A stretch of 64,000 nt of DNA from Planctomycetota bacterium (lineage in GTDB: Bacteria > Planctomycetota > Planctomycetia > Pirellulales > Pirellulaceae). Made by a program: the position numbers and the translations under genes. This document shows positions 36,795 through 46,511 of the stretch, in pieces. The stretch covers positions 1 through 64,000 of the forward strand of contig JAPLNM010000040.1 in assembly GCA_026692845.1 (NCBI GenBank). The letters are read 5' to 3'. The notes beneath the pieces are model-generated. The model saw nothing but the letters and a program-made list of their open reading frames with translations. It did not search any database and was not told where the DNA came from. The stretch's first letter is position 1; each line of letters opens with the position of its first letter.

Positions 36795-38672
36795 TTAGCC
36801 CTGCGATAAGATCAACGCCGAGTATTTTCCAATAGCCAAGTTGCCGTGAAATGGAAGTTGATCACGAGCTCCGAGATGTCCCTCGGTATGATATCCGGGG
36901 TGATTGTCGAATAGAGGTGAGTAGCCTTCCCAATCGCTATTGAAACGTATAAACCAACGCCCGCCACGCGGAAGGCCCAGGGTATATGTTTCGTATGCGC
37001 GATTAGCGAAGTTCAGTAGCACAACTACGTCATCACCGGGCCCCCCGTCATGCCAACGGTGGAACGCAATCACTTTGTCCGAATCATTCACGTGAAAGAC
37101 GTTAAGGTTTTGACCGCGAAGTCCTCTAGTGTTGTTGTACCAGTTTCGCCTTAGTCGAATCAAATCGCGATAAAGCGTTACGATTCCCGCGTAGGTCTTG
37201 AGTTTATTCCAGTCCATGCCTTCCTTGCCGGTGAACTGTCTATATTCGAGCATTTCTTGCCCTTGGAAGAGCATTGGAATTCCGGGAGATGTCATCGTCA
37301 CCACCGCCCCAAGCGTTGAGCGTTTCTGCGCAAACCAGTTGTCTGCGTGACCCGGGTGGATTGCTTCCGGAACTCTTAGGCCGCCCTCTGGACGCCCAAA
37401 TACATCTCCGACTTCATCATGGCTCTCGGTGTAGATGACGCGTTGCCAAGCATTACCAAAGTTATTAGAGATCGCACTCGCAACGCTTCTCATGTCCCGG
37501 TATTCGTCGTTGGGTGTGACGATTGCGGCATTCAATTTGTGAAAGAACTGATCATCCCATTGGCTGTCGAAACCCAGCCCTCCGTGGGCGGTTGTGCGTG
37601 TAACCAACGCGTTCTGTCTCATGTCTTCAGCTACAATCAATTTCCAAGGCTGATCCTGGTCGACTCGATTGTTGATTCGCTGCAGCAAGGTCCACCCACA
37701 ACCACCGAGTTGTGTTGGATCGTCGGGGGGCAAGTTATCCCAGCCGCGTGAATTACGAATGTAGCAAGTCATGTCCAAGCGAAGGCCATCGATCCGAAAC
37801 TCATGCAGCCAATACAATACGTTATCGCAAATGAAGTCGCGCACCTCGGGACGTCCGTAGTCCGGCCTTGTTTCTCCCCAGTCTCCGGTATCGGCACGCC
37901 AGTCGTTGTAGAAATAAATGCCGCCCAATCCGTTCTCAGACCACTCGTCAAACTGCCAAAGCGATTCGTGCAAATTGTCTGGTCCGATATGGTTGTAGAC
38001 GACATCAAGAATCACAGCGATTCCCAAACCGTGCGCGGTGTCGATCAGACGTTTGAGCGCTGATGGGCCTCCATACGCTCGTTCAACAGAAAACAAATGC
38101 TGCGGGTTATAACCCCATGAAAGCTCGCCGTTAAATTCATTGATAGGCATTATTTCAATGGCGTTAACACCCAAATCTCTCAACCTGCTTAAATGATCGC
38201 ACATTTCATCAATGGGGTGTAACGGAGCTCGAGCATCGTGACAATCAGCAAGGTAAGAGCCAAGGTGCAGCTCGTAGATCACCAACTCATCCCATGAGGG
38301 CATGCGGTAGGAATCCGTTTGCCAATCGAATGGCTCAGCGCAAATCAAACTGTTTTCGTGTTCACCAATGCACCCTGATCGTGGATCCGACCTCCAATGA
38401 AGGGGCGATTTTGTATTGTCACCCAAGACATAGCGATACTGATCGCCATTGCTTGCCCCCGCTACTTCCACCGACCAGTACCCATTACCTTCAGAGGCCA
38501 GCGGGTTTGCGAATACATCCCAACGATTGAATGTACCGGCTACGTGAACCTGGCTGGTAAACGGAGCCCAGACCCGAAACGCGACACCGCCGTCAAAAAC
38601 GATTGCTCCCAAGCCAGGGCGACTCGACGTGACGGGCAAGGAATTACGAATCACAGTGGTGCTACTCTTCAT
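36795..38672 (-). CDS. GH13 alpha-amylase-family enzyme with CBM48 (branching-enzyme-like)
   Basis: 625 aa. N-terminal CBM48-type domain (residues 20-105: GVAFRVWAPFTSQVHVAGTFNRW), then the GH13 barrel with its four conserved regions: DVVYNH, IDGLRLDMT with the nucleophile Asp (about 298), VAEDM with the acid/base Glu (about 347) and ESHDEVGD with the stabilising Asp (about 418). The closest layout is a 1,4-alpha-glucan branching enzyme or trehalohydrolase-type enzyme; which one cannot be settled. No signal peptide. Its ATG overlaps the GMC gene stop (ATGA), so it is the last gene of the sigma-kinase operon. Confidence 0.9.
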   Translation of the reverse strand: MKSSTTVIRNSLPVTSSRPGLGAIVFDGGVAFRVWAPFTSQVHVAGTFNRWDVFANPLASEGNGYWSVEVAGASNGDQYRYVLGDNTKSPLHWRSDPRSGCIGEHENSLICAEPFDWQTDSYRMPSWDELVIYELHLGSYLADCHDARAPLHPIDEMCDHLSRLRDLGVNAIEIMPINEFNGELSWGYNPQHLFSVERAYGGPSALKRLIDTAHGLGIAVILDVVYNHIGPDNLHESLWQFDEWSENGLGGIYFYNDWRADTGDWGETRPDYGRPEVRDFICDNVLYWLHEFRIDGLRLDMTCYIRNSRGWDNLPPDDPTQLGGCGWTLLQRINNRVDQDQPWKLIVAEDMRQNALVTRTTAHGGLGFDSQWDDQFFHKLNAAIVTPNDEYRDMRSVASAISNNFGNAWQRVIYTESHDEVGDVFGRPEGGLRVPEAIHPGHADNWFAQKRSTLGAVVTMTSPGIPMLFQGQEMLEYRQFTGKEGMDWNKLKTYAGIVTLYRDLIRLRRNWYNNTRGLRGQNLNVFHVNDSDKVIAFHRWHDGGPGDDVVVLLNFANRAYETYTLGLPRGGRWFIRFNSDWEGYSPLFDNHPGYHTEGHLGARDQLPFHGNLAIGKYSALILSQG

Positions 38673-40918
38673 TTGTTCAAGTCCTTGCGCAGCTGAGCCA
38701 GATGCTTAGCAAGTCGCAAAGCGAGAGCTGCGATCGTCAGTGAGGGATTTGCCGCCGGAATGCTGGGAAATACGGACGCGTCGCAACAGTGAATATTGTC
38801 GTAAGCGAGCAGCGTGAGATTCTCATCAACGACGCCTGTTCCGTTGTCGCTCATTCTCATCGATCCTCCGCTGTGCTGGACACTTCCCTTATCTCCCACG
38901 TGCCATTCATCATCATGCCATTGCGTTGAGAGATCTGCCGAAGGAACTCCCAGCGCGATGAAAATATCGTTTCTTGCTTTTACTATCCGATCCAGGTACG
39001 GTTCCGCGTGCCGGTTCAGCCCCACATGGATCAACGGTTTCTTGCCTTCTCCCTTGGGTTGGATCGAGTTCAGGTCGTCCAAGGGGCTCGCAAAAATAAA
39101 CTTGATGCCGACGGTCGCTTCGTTGGGTCTCACGTTCCTCCACAAATCTGGATCGCGGTAACGAACATCCCAATAGGAACTGTTAATCAAAACCTCGATG
39201 TTAAACGGATTTTCGAGTGGGTTAGCTGGGCGAACCATGATTTTTGCGTGTCCATCGACATTCCCCAGCCATCCCAGCGGGCCGGTCGTTGGAAGTTTGG
39301 GAGTCCATTTGTTGACATAGGCGGCGTGATCGGTGAGTCCGCGTCCCATTTTCGTGTTGGGATCGGACAAGCCACTTTGAATTGCAAGACGCGGGGTTTC
39401 CACAGAACCGCAACACATGACCAGATGGCGGGCCTTGTAAGAGCATGAACGATTCGCGATCAGGTCTTGACAATGAGCTAAAACGAAGTCGCCCGCTGGC
39501 TCGATCTTGGTGGTCAGATGATGAAGGGCTAGGTCCAGGTATTGCTCTCCAGATTGGGTGCTGTAACCCAGAGATTCCAACAGAAGATCGGACGAGGAGA
39601 AGGCACCGCAGGAACGACGCAGAACGTTTTGTAATTTGCCGGTACAATCTAGGTCCGGCTGATGCATCGATCTTGGAAGAATCTCGACTTCGTACGAGTT
39701 TTTAAGATCCGTTCGTAACCATTCAACAACTCGATCTTGGTACGGTCCCATGGAGACCTGCTTTGTCATCAGTTCATTAGCTTCTTTATAGACGCCCCGT
39801 TGCCCTTCGGTACCGAGTAGCGCATCCCTAACTGCATCCGGCCAAGGGCCAGTGCGGAACTCCCAAAGTTGCATTTCTGGAATGATACCGGACCAGTAGT
39901 TGGATCGCCCACCCAAATTAAAAATCAAGCCTCCAACAAATTCACTTTCGTGAGTCCAAAAGCTATCCAATTGATCCCTTGAAACGGGATTGAATTGGCT
40001 GCGAGGGAATTCGTTCATGTGAACCGGGTACCCAAGTCCGCCAGCTTCCAAAACCAGGGTTGCGAGCCCCTGGTCGGATAGGGCATCGGCTAGAGTTCCG
40101 CCTGCTATTCCCGAACCCACCACGATGACATCGTAAACTTTTTGCGCACTGGGGCGGGATCTCGGCGGCACGATCCGTTGTTCCCAAAGCGACTCTTCCG
40201 CGACCAAGTTATCGTAGGCATGAACATAGGCACTCGGCGAAATACCAAAATCGATGTCATCGTCCTTGAGCTTCCTCTCGTTTTCGTCGAGCGAGATGTG
40301 CAGGTTTTTCCCCCGTATCCAATGCTGCCGATCTAAGACAAAACTGACCTCCATTTCGGATTCGCGAAACCGCGAACGGTCCAATTCAAATACCCACTTT
40401 CCTGACCCATCCCTGTTGGTATGAAACCTTCCGAACAGATCTCGATACCAGCCGTCGACCGGAGTGCGCAAAGTAACAAGGTGGTTGGGACGCCATCGAT
40501 CGGTAGAAAATTCGATCTTGTGAGCTAAATATACATCTTCGTCGGTCAGATGAATTTCATTGTCGGTTTTGCGAACTTTTCTGTTTTCGCCCTCCATCCA
40601 AATATTCCCAAGTCGGATCTTGAATTCAAAATCTTTGGCGTAGGCATCGCCAGACAACTCAATCTGCCAAGATCCGTCCTCATGCCAGGTCATTGGAGCA
40701 ATCACTCTCCAATCAAAAATGCTCGTTGTGATCCCAATGGGCAAAGGTGCCGTATACTTCACTGTTTTGAAAACGACTCGAATGAGGTTTCGCGTGTCTT
40801 CCTCAGAAGCGAGCATCGCCTCGGCTTTCGTTGGGACAAAGTTAGCTTCTTTTTGAAAGCCGCTATGATAGAAAGCATCTTCGACTGCACGATTACGGGG
40901 GGGGGGGCTGTGTTTCAT
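38669..40918 (-). CDS. GMC-type FAD oxidoreductase with N-terminal starch-binding-like modules
   Basis: 749 aa. The FAD-binding Rossmann motif VIVVGSGIAGG lies at about residue 262 and VLEAGGLGYP follows; C-terminal GMC motifs are HSGGSMRMS (about 681) and CDASVFPSIPAANPSLTI (about 715). The first 250 residues hold two beta-rich modules (IGITTSIFDWRVIAPMTWHE; FELDRSRFRESEMEVSFVL) that resemble CBM20/CBM25-type starch-binding domains, an unusual fusion. No signal peptide. An 11-base run of C in codons 4-8 makes the frame prone to slippage. The gene begins 16 bases after the kinase stop. Substrate probably a sugar alcohol or glycan end, by inference. Confidence 0.85.
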   Translation of the reverse strand: MKHSPPPRNRAVEDAFYHSGFQKEANFVPTKAEAMLASEEDTRNLIRVVFKTVKYTAPLPIGITTSIFDWRVIAPMTWHEDGSWQIELSGDAYAKDFEFKIRLGNIWMEGENRKVRKTDNEIHLTDEDVYLAHKIEFSTDRWRPNHLVTLRTPVDGWYRDLFGRFHTNRDGSGKWVFELDRSRFRESEMEVSFVLDRQHWIRGKNLHISLDENERKLKDDDIDFGISPSAYVHAYDNLVAEESLWEQRIVPPRSRPSAQKVYDVIVVGSGIAGGTLADALSDQGLATLVLEAGGLGYPVHMNEFPRSQFNPVSRDQLDSFWTHESEFVGGLIFNLGGRSNYWSGIIPEMQLWEFRTGPWPDAVRDALLGTEGQRGVYKEANELMTKQVSMGPYQDRVVEWLRTDLKNSYEVEILPRSMHQPDLDCTGKLQNVLRRSCGAFSSSDLLLESLGYSTQSGEQYLDLALHHLTTKIEPAGDFVLAHCQDLIANRSCSYKARHLVMCCGSVETPRLAIQSGLSDPNTKMGRGLTDHAAYVNKWTPKLPTTGPLGWLGNVDGHAKIMVRPANPLENPFNIEVLINSSYWDVRYRDPDLWRNVRPNEATVGIKFIFASPLDDLNSIQPKGEGKKPLIHVGLNRHAEPYLDRIVKARNDIFIALGVPSADLSTQWHDDEWHVGDKGSVQHSGGSMRMSDNGTGVVDENLTLLAYDNIHCCDASVFPSIPAANPSLTIAALALRLAKHLAQLRKDLNK
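40897..40907. repeat. Homopolymer tract G11 (C11 on coding strand)
   Basis: Eleven G in a row on the plus strand encode the Ser-Pro-Pro-Pro-Arg start of the GMC oxidoreductase. Change by one base would shift the frame of the whole gene and, through ATGA coupling, could also lower translation of the GH13 gene. Confidence 0.95.
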
Positions 40919-40934
40919 CGAGCTTCTTTATTCC

Positions 40935-43900
40935 TCATTGAACAATCTTCGGGGTTGGTAGAGTCCTGCAAATTCGAAACCCGTCGGCGTCGGTCTTGTT
41001 GACTGGAGGGTTCCAGTTCTGTGCATTGAAGCCCAGTTCGTCAGTGCCGTCGATGTACGTCCCGCCGCACAGACGATAGTCTCCCAATTTAAAGGGCTCT
41101 CGAAATTCCGTTGTCACCAGCTTGTCGTGACACCATTCCCACACGTTGCCATGCATGTCGAACAGCCCATGCTCATTCGGTTTGAGCTCACCAACGCTAT
41201 GCGTGCGAAAATTTGCGTTGGCTTGATACCAAGCGTACCCTGCGGCCAGTTGATCATCGCCTCCGAATGACCATTTCGTTCGCGCAGAACCCCGACAGGC
41301 GAACTCCCACTCGGCTGCAGTCGCGAGTCGGAACCCCAAGCGTTCCAACGCATCTTCTGGAACCTTCATCCCCTGGCTGTATTCGCCCAACTCATTTGGT
41401 TCGTAGCACCATTGACTTTGCGGAATACCACATTGCTTGCTTAGCCAGTTGCAGTAAGCAACAGCGTCGTACCAGCTTACCATGTTCACTGGACAATTGA
41501 ATTTCGGTGACTTTCGCTCATCCCATTGATGGGCCTGGCGAAATCGAACAAAGTCCTCGACCGTCACTTCCGTCGTTCCAATCGCAAACGGCCTAGAGAT
41601 CGTCAAACGAATTTCGCGTCCCAGGTCATCAGTTCGGCTGAAGTTGCCAGCAGGAAAACAAACCATGGGAGCTTCGAGTGGACGATGCCGATTCGTTTCG
41701 CTGACGGGGAAATGGGTGAGCAAATCGTTCTCGCCAACGGAATTCCATGCGGACGCCCCAGGGGAGCGAGCCTCAGACGGCTCAGACGCTTTTGAAACAT
41801 CGTTTGTTGGCGTTTCCCATTTTCGCAGCACCCATGAGATCGGGTGACGAACACCCGGTGATCCGTTCGAATGCCAGATCCTCATAAGCCTACGAACAGC
41901 CATTGCACGAGCACCTCGTGAACGTGAGCTACCCGTGTCGCCAATGGTCAAGATGATCCCATGTAATGTGCGGGAGTCTGTGAAGGATCCCAATTGTTCT
42001 ACAAGCGAGTCGAAATTGATCGCGCTTTCGACCAGAAAATCGATGAGCTGCGATTGGAATGTGGGGTCTTGGGTATGTTGAAACGCGGTATCGACAGCAT
42101 CCCAACGACCATAGCTTGCAAGCGCGGCTGCGGCTGCGGCTGCCCTTTTAGCTTGCTCAACAGAACGCTCATCAGGCTTCATGGCAGAATCAAAAAGACG
42201 GATGATCGGCTGGTATCCGTTGGGAGTGGCCTGGGCCAACTCGTTGTACAAACTCGCTGGAATTCTCAGCGTCGTTCCATTCGGACTTTCAACAATCTTC
42301 GCGGCCAGTTGGGAAAGAACAGATGCTGCTACTGGCTGAACAAGCACTGCCCATTGCTTTTGTTCCGCTGGGGGCAGATCAAGCAACAACGTAGCGATGT
42401 CGTCGGCCAAGAGTTGCCAGCTTCCGTCAGTCGGGAGGCGATGTGCCAAGAAGATAGCGATGCGGATTCGTTCTGACGATGGCGTCTCTGAATTTTTCAA
42501 GTCCTGCCATAGCGATTCTAAATTACATTGCGAATTGGGAACATGTCTCATCGCGGCGTTCATCAGTACCAGTTCGTCAAGCGGAGCCTCACGATAGTGT
42601 CCTAAGAGCTTTGGTGAAAGCTGATAGTTCCTGCGTACCAAAGCCATCAGAGCTCGTCGCTGCGATTTCCGATCATTAGTGCTCTCGGCGACGGTCAAGA
42701 TGTTTTTCAGTTGTGGATGAGACCAGCGATGACATGAATCCACTGCTTCCATCAAGTGAGAGACGTCTGTGGAGGCGGAGTTTAGGAACGAATCCACCAG
42801 TTTTTTGGCCCGTACGAACTCCAGATATGGCAACGAAATGAAGGCCAATGCGATCATCAAACCGAGGGCGACGATGCCTCGGCGCAGAAAACGCGTTTGT
42901 GCTTGCCGCATCATCCGTACCTGCGAATTCGTCCACTCCGACATAGTAATCAAAGCGCGAATCTGCAACCACTCAATCAGACGGGGTAGGTGCCTAGTAT
43001 CTTCGTACTTCGACCACATGTCATTTAGGCGTCGCAGCATTTGGCGAGTTCGACCACGCCAGGTGAACGCTTCGGTTCTTGCTAACCATTCCTGCAGCGA
43101 CGGGATCAGATAGTCATGGGCCAGTTGGTAGCGACGAACTTGACCAGGTCCCTCGCTCTCATCGCTTCGAATCGGATCCACAGCGGTGATCAGCTTGGTC
43201 TTTTCGTCTAGAATCTGCAGAAGCTCCTGAAATTCGGCACTCTCGTGTGGCATACCACTTGCAAGGCTGAGTTCCTTTTCCGAACGGCTTCGTCCTTTGA
43301 GTGTTGTCCTTGCCTCGCCTTGAGAGCCCGGGAGAAGCAACCGTAGTACCGCCTGGGCTGCCGTCGCATAAGAACGATGAATCACCGGCGCGGTCGGCAG
43401 CGTGAAAGTCTTTTCGAGGAACCGGACTCCTATGCCTTCTACGCCACCGTAGAGTTCCAGTGTGCGAGGATCCCAAGTTTCATCTTTGAGAATCTCGGCA
43501 ACGAATGCGATTTGAACCGGAGCGACGCGTCCGTTTTGGGAAAGCCCTGCAATCGTAGTTCCCACGAACGCGCGTTGATCTCTACTCAGCGGAGCGGGAT
43601 AGGCTGGCAGCGCACGATAGGCACGGCCAAATCCCTGCAAGACAATTTCGGCGTGTGAAGTTAAGAAAAGATCGATGAATATAGCATTCTCGCCGTCGGC
43701 CAACTGTATTTCAACGCTTCTCATCAGCCGCGATGTTGCCAGCCAAAAGTCGTCACGAACGATCAACAGGGTTTGTAAGGCAACTCCATCACAATGACGC
43801 AGAGCAGAAACGAGTGGATCGGTGGGCGCACTGTCTGAAACACTCAACCACTGTTCCAACTGATCGATGATAACGACGAGCTTTTTTTTCTGTGGACCAA

Positions 43901-45587
43901 TCGTACGGCGAACTCGATCGAACAACTCAGCTAGCGTCAAATCGTCAAACACGGAACGCGACACGATGCCGGGTAAGGTTATGTGCAAAGCATCGCGGAG
44001 TCGTGCCTCGAGATCGTGTTTTGTTGCTTCCACGACAACGACATAAGTCGAAGAATCCAATCGGGGGAGAACACCAGCTTTTACGAAGGATGATTTTCCG
44101 CTGCCGCTCGGCCCATAAATCACACCTATTGGGAACGTTGCATTTGGCTCTCGGCACAGTAGTTTGTCACAAACAAATCTGACGGTTTCAGGTACGCCGT
44201 CGATTCCTCTGAGCCCGGGCATCAGAGCGCAGAACACTTCCGCATCCGACATTTCAAAGCTGCGAACGCCGACTGGGAATAGAGACTGCGAGACTCCATC
44301 GAGTTGATTGGTGTTTTGACATACCGCCTGCGGAATCTTGGCTCTGAGAAATTGACTCAAATCGGCGGAAAGATCTGCCGCTGTTGAATAACGGTCGGTT
44401 ATTCGTTTTTGTAGACACTTCATACAGATTCGTTCGAGTTCCGTAGGAACGGATTCGTCGATCTGACGCAACGGTTTCGGGTCGCGGCTCTCAACTTCGT
44501 CGATCAACTGCGACATTTCGCGACCATGAAATGGACGTTGACCTACCAACAGTTCGTAGAGGATCACCCCTATCGCCCAAATGTCGGTGCGTCCATCGAG
44601 CCGGTGGGTTTCACCACGTAGCTGCTCCGGCGACATATAGGGTCTTGTACCAGCGCGTTGGCCCTTGCTTTGCCATTGCTGGTCGTCACGAATCGCGAGG
44701 CCGAAGTCAACCAAATATGCCCTACCCTCGCGATCAACCAAGATATTCTCTGGTTTCACATCGCGATGCACCAATCCACTTTCATGTGTATGTTGCAACC
44801 CATCAGCAATCTGGCGCAGGATACTGACGAGCGCTTTGCGATCCGAATCATTTTGCTGGGTCCAGTCGCGCAGACTTACACCATCGATCCATTGGCTGGC
44901 AACAAAACACTGCTGTTGCTTCCATTCCCCCCAGTCCACGATTGGAACAATTGTGGGGTGCCGCAACATGGATAGCTTCTTGGCCTCTTCCAAATATCGG
45001 GCAAGCGAGTCTTTCGATAATGGCTTGTCGTGCCGAGGGACCTTGATTGCAACTCGTTTTCCGTTGTCACGATGTTCGGCCAAATAGACATTAGAGAACC
45101 CACCTTGGCCAAGTTGCCGAATAATCAAGTAGTCGCCAACGAATTGCGGAATTTTCTGGGGCGGTGTTTCCCTCGGGGCAACGAAATCATCAAGTAGCTT
45201 GATGGGAATGGACTGGATCGACTCTGCGTAAACGTAATCCCTAGGTGAGTCCTTGCGATTGGCATGTCTCGATTCCCTTGGAACTATTTCCAAAGCATTC
45301 TGGCACAACTGACGCAGCTCTGCCTCCTCGAGAAACCGTCGCATGACGGCGAACCCTGGATCGACTCCCAGAGCCGATACACCACTATCCGAAATCGCAT
45401 CGTGCCGACCATCCTCGCCATTTTTCTTCGAGGTAACCGCCGCCTCAAGTGTCTCGACGCATCTCAAACAGTCGGGGCATTCACACAGGTGCTCGCCGAT
45501 CCATTCGCAACTTGATTGGTCGACTGCTCCCCGATGAAAGTCCTTTAATTGTTGCCATGAAGGGCATGCATGGCGAGTCCTGCCCAT
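40935..45587 (-). CDS. Ser/Thr kinase - STAND-type NTPase - FGE-like multidomain membrane protein
   Basis: 1550 aa. In order: a Cys-rich N-terminus (residues 30-45, CECPDCLRC, zinc-finger/anti-sigma-like); a Hanks-type kinase at about 145-420 (GQGGFSNVY, VAIKVPR, HRDVKPEN, DFG); a P-loop NTPase at about 480-800 with Walker A GPSGSGKSS (about 490) and Walker B KLVVIIDQLEQW; one membrane helix at about 900-922; a helical-repeat linker; and an FGE-sulfatase-like domain at about 1306-1545 (FAIGTTEVTVEDF, MVSWYDAVAYCNWLS, GFRLATAAEWEFACRG, HGNVWEWC). The catalytic Cys pair of true formylglycine enzymes is absent near NWNPPVNKTDADGFR, so the last domain is probably a binding module. ATG 45587 shares its last base with the TAA stop of the sigma gene. 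Likely a signal receptor/switch. Confidence 0.9.
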   Translation of the reverse strand: MGRTRHACPSWQQLKDFHRGAVDQSSCEWIGEHLCECPDCLRCVETLEAAVTSKKNGEDGRHDAISDSGVSALGVDPGFAVMRRFLEEAELRQLCQNALEIVPRESRHANRKDSPRDYVYAESIQSIPIKLLDDFVAPRETPPQKIPQFVGDYLIIRQLGQGGFSNVYLAEHRDNGKRVAIKVPRHDKPLSKDSLARYLEEAKKLSMLRHPTIVPIVDWGEWKQQQCFVASQWIDGVSLRDWTQQNDSDRKALVSILRQIADGLQHTHESGLVHRDVKPENILVDREGRAYLVDFGLAIRDDQQWQSKGQRAGTRPYMSPEQLRGETHRLDGRTDIWAIGVILYELLVGQRPFHGREMSQLIDEVESRDPKPLRQIDESVPTELERICMKCLQKRITDRYSTAADLSADLSQFLRAKIPQAVCQNTNQLDGVSQSLFPVGVRSFEMSDAEVFCALMPGLRGIDGVPETVRFVCDKLLCREPNATFPIGVIYGPSGSGKSSFVKAGVLPRLDSSTYVVVVEATKHDLEARLRDALHITLPGIVSRSVFDDLTLAELFDRVRRTIGPQKKKLVVIIDQLEQWLSVSDSAPTDPLVSALRHCDGVALQTLLIVRDDFWLATSRLMRSVEIQLADGENAIFIDLFLTSHAEIVLQGFGRAYRALPAYPAPLSRDQRAFVGTTIAGLSQNGRVAPVQIAFVAEILKDETWDPRTLELYGGVEGIGVRFLEKTFTLPTAPVIHRSYATAAQAVLRLLLPGSQGEARTTLKGRSRSEKELSLASGMPHESAEFQELLQILDEKTKLITAVDPIRSDESEGPGQVRRYQLAHDYLIPSLQEWLARTEAFTWRGRTRQMLRRLNDMWSKYEDTRHLPRLIEWLQIRALITMSEWTNSQVRMMRQAQTRFLRRGIVALGLMIALAFISLPYLEFVRAKKLVDSFLNSASTDVSHLMEAVDSCHRWSHPQLKNILTVAESTNDRKSQRRALMALVRRNYQLSPKLLGHYREAPLDELVLMNAAMRHVPNSQCNLESLWQDLKNSETPSSERIRIAIFLAHRLPTDGSWQLLADDIATLLLDLPPAEQKQWAVLVQPVAASVLSQLAAKIVESPNGTTLRIPASLYNELAQATPNGYQPIIRLFDSAMKPDERSVEQAKRAAAAAAALASYGRWDAVDTAFQHTQDPTFQSQLIDFLVESAINFDSLVEQLGSFTDSRTLHGIILTIGDTGSSRSRGARAMAVRRLMRIWHSNGSPGVRHPISWVLRKWETPTNDVSKASEPSEARSPGASAWNSVGENDLLTHFPVSETNRHRPLEAPMVCFPAGNFSRTDDLGREIRLTISRPFAIGTTEVTVEDFVRFRQAHQWDERKSPKFNCPVNMVSWYDAVAYCNWLSKQCGIPQSQWCYEPNELGEYSQGMKVPEDALERLGFRLATAAEWEFACRGSARTKWSFGGDDQLAAGYAWYQANANFRTHSVGELKPNEHGLFDMHGNVWEWCHDKLVTTEFREPFKLGDYRLCGGTYIDGTDELGFNAQNWNPPVNKTDADGFRICRTLPTPKIVQ

Positions 45588-46219
45588 TAAATGCTCTCCT
45601 GGGCTTCGGAAAACATATTGCGAAGCTGTCTAAGAACACGTGATTTGATGACGTAAACATGAGCCCGCTCTAAACCGTTCAGGTCAGCAACCTCGGAAGC
45701 TGATTTTTCTTCGACCGCTAGCTGCCAAAAAACCGTCCAGTGGATCGGCTGAATATGCTCCTTTGCGTAGTTCAATACCTGAACAAGGAAGCTTTTTTCC
45801 GTTGCATCATTTCCCAGGCTGGATTCATCAGATTCGGGAAAATCCTTGAGTCGGTCGAGCCATTCGCTGCCGCCGGCTGCTTGGGGTTGTGCGTTGATCT
45901 TGTGCCAATGGTCTCGAATCTTATTTTCAGTGATTGAGCGGATCCAACCACGCAAAGTTCCTCCAGGCGATTTGCGATCAAATCGTTGGAGATTTCTTGA
46001 TACGGCAATAAACACCTCCTGCCCCACGTCGCGGGCCGTTTCGGCGTCCAATCCTCTCATACGGCACCAACTGTATACCAAAGGAGCATGAAATTCCACC
46101 AGAAGTCTCCATGAGTTTTCATCTTGTCTACATGCTCGCTCAAGCAAACTCGTAGCGATCGAGCTCATGGTTTCTTCGATCGGATCACTATTGTCTTCTT
46201 CAATCATTAACGATTCCAT
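45587..46219 (-). CDS. ECF-type RNA polymerase sigma factor
   Basis: 210 aa. Region 2: LLVEFHAPLVYSWCRMRGLD, AETARDVGQEVFIAVSRNL; region 4: HWTVFWQLAVEEKSASEVADLNGLERAHVYVIKSRVLRQLR, a planctomycete ECF sigma with helix-turn-helix. First gene of a four-gene operon with the kinase; sigma factor plus Hanks kinase operons are known in planctomycetes, where the kinase may control the sigma factor. In-frame Met5 and Met18 are possible starts. Confidence 0.9.
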   Translation of the reverse strand: MESLMIEEDNSDPIEETMSSIATSLLERACRQDENSWRLLVEFHAPLVYSWCRMRGLDAETARDVGQEVFIAVSRNLQRFDRKSPGGTLRGWIRSITENKIRDHWHKINAQPQAAGGSEWLDRLKDFPESDESSLGNDATEKSFLVQVLNYAKEHIQPIHWTVFWQLAVEEKSASEVADLNGLERAHVYVIKSRVLRQLRNMFSEAQESI

Positions 46220-46511
46220 CTAACAAGCCAAAGCACTAACCGTTCCGATTTTTCTGTACATGGGGCTCGTTGGCCTCTGTACATGGGGCTCGTTGGCCCG
46301 AGAAATGTAGTCTACCAAACCTACAAGATGGACTCCTCAGCTTTTCAGAAAAAATTCTTTGGTTTTTTGTGACTCAGGGTCGGCTTCGCGATCTTCACGC
46401 TGGCCGCGCTGACCGCCGAGGATGAGCCAAACCTCGACGCCGGAAATTTTTGTTAGACCCCACCGTTAATCCTCGTGTGGTTAGATTTCAAAATTTTTTT
46501 TTGGAGAGAGA
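46220..46511. promoter_or_regulatory. Divergent control region with a 23-bp tandem repeat
   Basis: 292 bp between the sigma-kinase operon (minus) and the protease genes (plus). A perfect 23-bp direct repeat stands at 46253-46275 and 46276-46298, 34 bases before the sigma start; its core is GTACATGGGGCTCG. Two abutting copies of about two helical turns suggest a tandem operator or sigma-binding site, perhaps for self-control. Near the plus-strand gene a T-rich stretch and GGAGAG give its ribosome site. The promoter role is inference. Confidence 0.55.
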
